From positions 1-17,200 of the forward strand of contig CAYGXU010000068.1 in the NCBI GenBank assembly GCA_964353875.1: DNA of 17,200 nt, written 5' to 3'. The notes below the pieces were generated by a model that did no database searches, was not told the origin of the DNA, and saw nothing but the letters and a program-made list of their open reading frames with translations. Positions within the stretch are counted from its first letter, which is position 1. Every line of letters begins with the position of its first letter. Positions 15,274-17,200 of the stretch are shown piece by piece. A program made the position numbers and the translations under genes. Source of the stretch: MGNI01 sp964353875 (GTDB lineage Bacteria; Chloroflexota; Anaerolineae; Anaerolineales; E44-bin32).

Positions 15274-15541
15274 CGCATGATTCACCAGCCATTGCACATC
15301 GATATTGCATCTGCTCATTGGCAGGAAACCGAACCATACGAGGAAATCATTCGACTTGGGCGATTGGGTGGAGTCCGCCGCATAAGGCAGGTAATGCTTC
15401 ATTTACTTCCTATTCGCAGAGGAAGACCAATTTCTTCGACGAAAGTACATCCTCCATAATAAAAGCATGAATCGATCATTGTAGCTCTTCGAGTTGTGTC
15501 TCAATCCTATGTGTCCCTAGCTGAAGAGCCGGCTTATGCCC

Positions 15542-15572
15542 TTGATTCGCCTCTTCATTCCCAAGTTATAAT
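15542..15572 (+). promoter_or_regulatory. Candidate promoter of the esterase gene
   Basis: TTGATT (15542-15547) and a perfect TATAAT (15567-15572) are 19 bases apart, slightly long. A start near 15579 lies before ATG 15604/15613 and after GTG 15496, which supports the later starts. Confidence 0.5.
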
Positions 15573-15612
15573 CATTCATCTCGAACATCGTGATAACTAT
15601 AGGATGGAAACC

Positions 15613-16593
15613 ATGCGCCGCTTCATTAAAATCTTCGCCATCGCCTTACTCTTGATCTTCGTTGTAGCAGCCATTGGGATCTTCTATACCTCAGGACCGT
15701 CCCTGTCCTGCTTTTTCCCCAAAGTGGGACCTTTACAACCCGGCACGTCTGCCCGAACCCTGCTCTCCGGAGAAAGAGAACGCTGCTATCTGCTCTATGT
15801 CCCAGATGAATTCGATCCTTCAAAGCCCATCCCGGTCGTCTTTTCCCTGCACGGCTTCGCCTCCAACCCGGCCGGGCAGCGCTTCATCTCGCGTTGGGAG
15901 CGCATCGCCGATCGCGAGACCTTCCTGGTGGTCTATCCTCAGGGTTCCTCCTTCCCCCTACGTTGGAACTCAGGGCTATTTGCCAATATCGACGAGATCG
16001 ACGACGTTCAATTCATGCGCGACATGATCACCGAATTGAGATCGCTTGCCACGCTCGATCCAGATCGGATCTATGTCACCGGTATGTCGAATGGCGCCAT
16101 GATGACCGATCGCATCGCCTGCGAGTTGGCGGATCAGGTGGCAGCGGTGGGACTGGTTTCGGGATTGGGAGCGGGCGCTTCCGATGAGTGTGCCCCCGCC
16201 CGGCCCGTTGCGGTGATGGGCTTCTTTGGCTCGGCTGACCCTCTCATCGATTTCAAGACCGGCTTGGGACGCATCTCCGTCCCCAGGCGCGCGCTGAACA
16301 TCGCCTCCCAGCATGCTCTCGTCCTGCCACTCGATGAATGGACCGAGGCATGGGTGGAACGGAACGGTTGCAACCCAGACCCTGAAGTTCTGCCCACCCA
16401 GGGAGATGTGAGCGGTGTTCGTTATTCTGAATGCGCTGCCGGCGCAGAGGTGATCGTTTATACCATCGATGGCGGCGGACACACCTGGCCCGGCGGTCCG
16501 GACATCCCTTACATAGGGAAGACGACTCACGCCATCGACGCCAGCCAGGCGATGTGGGACTTCTTCCAGGCGCATCCGCTTAATAGAGATTAG
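15613..16593 (+). CDS. PHB-depolymerase/feruloyl-esterase-like alpha/beta hydrolase, membrane-anchored or secreted
   Basis: A 326-aa alpha/beta hydrolase of the LpqC/esterase-PHB-depolymerase group; such enzymes cut polyester or feruloyl ester bonds outside the cell. An N-terminal MRRFIKIF basic start and hydrophobic segment (about 6-25) give a signal anchor. Seen in order: oxyanion-side LHGFASNP (79-86), nucleophile GMSNGAMM (Ser159), GSADPLI (Asp209) and GGGHTWPGG (His290). The Cys residues 192, 253 and 274 could form disulfides. ATG 15613 is chosen because AGGA lies 8 bases upstream; ATG 15604 has no spacing for a ribosome site, and GTG 15496 lies upstream of the promoter and adds residues unlike a signal peptide. 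The stop is directly followed by a perfect terminator hairpin. Confidence 0.9.
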   Translation: MRRFIKIFAIALLLIFVVAAIGIFYTSGPSLSCFFPKVGPLQPGTSARTLLSGERERCYLLYVPDEFDPSKPIPVVFSLHGFASNPAGQRFISRWERIADRETFLVVYPQGSSFPLRWNSGLFANIDEIDDVQFMRDMITELRSLATLDPDRIYVTGMSNGAMMTDRIACELADQVAAVGLVSGLGAGASDECAPARPVAVMGFFGSADPLIDFKTGLGRISVPRRALNIASQHALVLPLDEWTEAWVERNGCNPDPEVLPTQGDVSGVRYSECAAGAEVIVYTIDGGGHTWPGGPDIPYIGKTTHAIDASQAMWDFFQAHPLNRD

Positions 16594-16628
16594 GACCTCA
16601 CAGGTCTGGGAGACCTGTGAGGTCTTTC
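16594..16628 (+). terminator. Perfect 14-bp inverted-repeat terminator after the esterase gene
   Basis: GACCTCACAGGTCT (16594-16607), loop GGG, then its exact inverse complement (16611-16624), followed by TTTCT. It begins on the base after the stop codon. The stem is perfect and would work from either strand. The T-run is short, so it may also be a dispersed palindromic repeat. Confidence 0.75.
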
Positions 16629-16916
16629 TGGGAGTGCAGCCAGGACGATCAATAAAAAATTCGTTGCCGCATTCAACAAGCACGAACTATCCCTTTGGGA
16701 TTCTCCAAGTGCTACTTCACCGCGAAGTAGTTCCTTCAAATTGCGTAATGTTCATCACTTTAAATATCGCTACCTTAATCGATGCCGTTATTGTGAACAT
16801 GAGTGGTTTTCGACCTCCTCTGAGCGAGCCTGACTTTATTGGTGATATCCCTGCCTCTCCGTAAAGGAATCCCCTTTTACATCTTTCAATTACAATAAGG
16901 CCAAAGGTTATACAGG
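16629..16916. other. Intergenic region with a second small hairpin
   Basis: No gene is supported here. A 7-bp inverted repeat CTACTTC (16712-16718) / GAAGTAG (16724-16730) with loop ACCGC is followed by TTCCTT; it could be a weak terminator. Open frames in this stretch have no ribosome sites. Confidence 0.4.
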
Positions 16917-17084
16917 ATGAACTCATTCGAGCGCCTGATGAAACGCCTTCAAGGTGAACCTGTCGACCGGGCACCGAACTTCGATATTTTCATGACCTTC
17001 GCCGCCCATCACATCAGGCAACCACTTTCCAGATATTACCTGGATTTTCATTCTAGAAGTGTCTGCCGTTCGGCTTCTGAATAG
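16917..17084 (+). pseudogene. Truncated N-terminus of a URO-D/MtaA-family methyltransferase-like gene
   Basis: A 55-codon frame. Residues 1-43 (SFERLMKRLQGEPVDRAPNF, then DIFMTFAAHHI and a YYLD end) look like the N-terminus of the uroporphyrinogen-decarboxylase superfamily, including MtaA-type methylcobamide:CoM methyltransferases, which start E-R-x(5)-L-x-G-x-P-V-D-R-x-P. After residue 43 the similarity stops abruptly (FHSRSVCRSASE) and a TAG follows at 17082-17084. Full members are about 330-400 aa, so only about an eighth remains. AGG lies directly before the ATG. The downstream 116 bases show no continuation I can recognise in any frame. A deletion, a recombination junction or an assembly error could explain it. 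Confidence 0.6.
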
Positions 17085-17200
17085 GCTCCCCAGCTCCTCC
17101 AAGAAGTCCCCCTTCAGATACGCCCTCCAAAAACCTTGTACTCGCGGTAGTTGCTAAAAACCGAGAAACCGCTATACTTCCTGCCCAAACGATCGATTGA
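17085..17200. other. Window end, nothing recognised
   Basis: These 116 bases after the truncated gene hold no frame or motif that I can assign, and no continuation of the URO-D-type protein. Confidence 0.4.

Larger units (their letters stand above)
15197..15612. other. Intergenic region between the lipoprotein and esterase genes
   Basis: About 415 bases. It contains the weak terminator at 15246-15273 and the esterase promoter near 15542-15572. An 80-codon frame (15220-15459) runs through the terminator, has no ribosome site and matches nothing I know, so it is not called. Confidence 0.4.

Noticed and set aside
15220..15459. 80-codon open frame between the lipoprotein and the esterase
   Set aside because: No ribosome site, no family resemblance, and it contains a terminator-like hairpin near its start.
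15496..15612. GTG-started N-terminal extension of the esterase
   Set aside because: It lies before the likely promoter (TATAAT at 15567) and would bury the signal segment behind 39 unrelated residues.
15976..16683. 235-codon open frame on the minus strand
   Set aside because: Antisense shadow of the esterase, which carries a full catalytic triad on the plus strand; it also runs through the terminator hairpin.

Overview
The window looks like a piece of a draft or metagenome-assembled genome. A run of exactly 100 Ns (13826-13925) marks a scaffold join, so gene order across it is not proven. The likely source is a bacterium of the Chloroflexota, probably an Anaerolineae-type lineage. This is an inference from family knowledge: a T-box-controlled aspartate-family operon, an archaeal/fungal-type aspartate-semialdehyde dehydrogenase, a Pro/Thr-rich lipoprotein with a TolB-like propeller, a CoFeSP-type Fe-S protein and a MtaA/URO-D-type fragment. 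No rRNA, tRNA, IS element or CRISPR array was recognised.

Left part (1-6900). A minus-strand galT runs off the left edge. A small plus-strand membrane-protein gene follows (1219-1650), then a stretch that reads like a frameshifted gene relic (1676-1915). The main system is a minus-strand operon read from right to left: lysC (aspartokinase) > asd (aspartate-semialdehyde dehydrogenase) > a 375-aa HAD-like protein > thrC (threonine synthase). The four genes overlap or are separated by 3 bases, so they are almost certainly one transcript. The operon has the first two steps and the last step of threonine synthesis. It lacks homoserine dehydrogenase and homoserine kinase; the HAD-like protein sits where these would be expected.

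Control region (6894-7465, minus strand). A near-consensus promoter is followed by a leader with the hallmarks of a T-box riboswitch: a stem I with a GACGAGTA motif, the antiterminator box GGGTGGAACCACG, and an intrinsic terminator with a U-tract. It should switch the operon on when a cognate tRNA, probably tRNA-Thr, is uncharged.

Middle part (7740-12687, plus strand). These are mostly single genes: a META/HslJ-domain protein, a three-helix membrane protein of unknown function, a GNAT acetyltransferase next to an AlkD-like DNA alkylation repair protein, an Fe-S protein with a CoFeSP-gamma-type cluster motif, and an isochorismatase-type cysteine hydrolase. Intergenic gaps are long (300-790 bases) and in places hold candidate promoters and dyads.

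Right part (13052-17200, plus strand). A short-chain dehydrogenase precedes the scaffold gap. After it come a propeller lipoprotein, a PHB-depolymerase/feruloyl-esterase-like secreted or membrane-anchored esterase ending in a perfect 14-bp terminator hairpin, and a truncated N-terminus of a uroporphyrinogen-decarboxylase/MtaA-family gene. The genes flanking the gap show no clear joint pathway.
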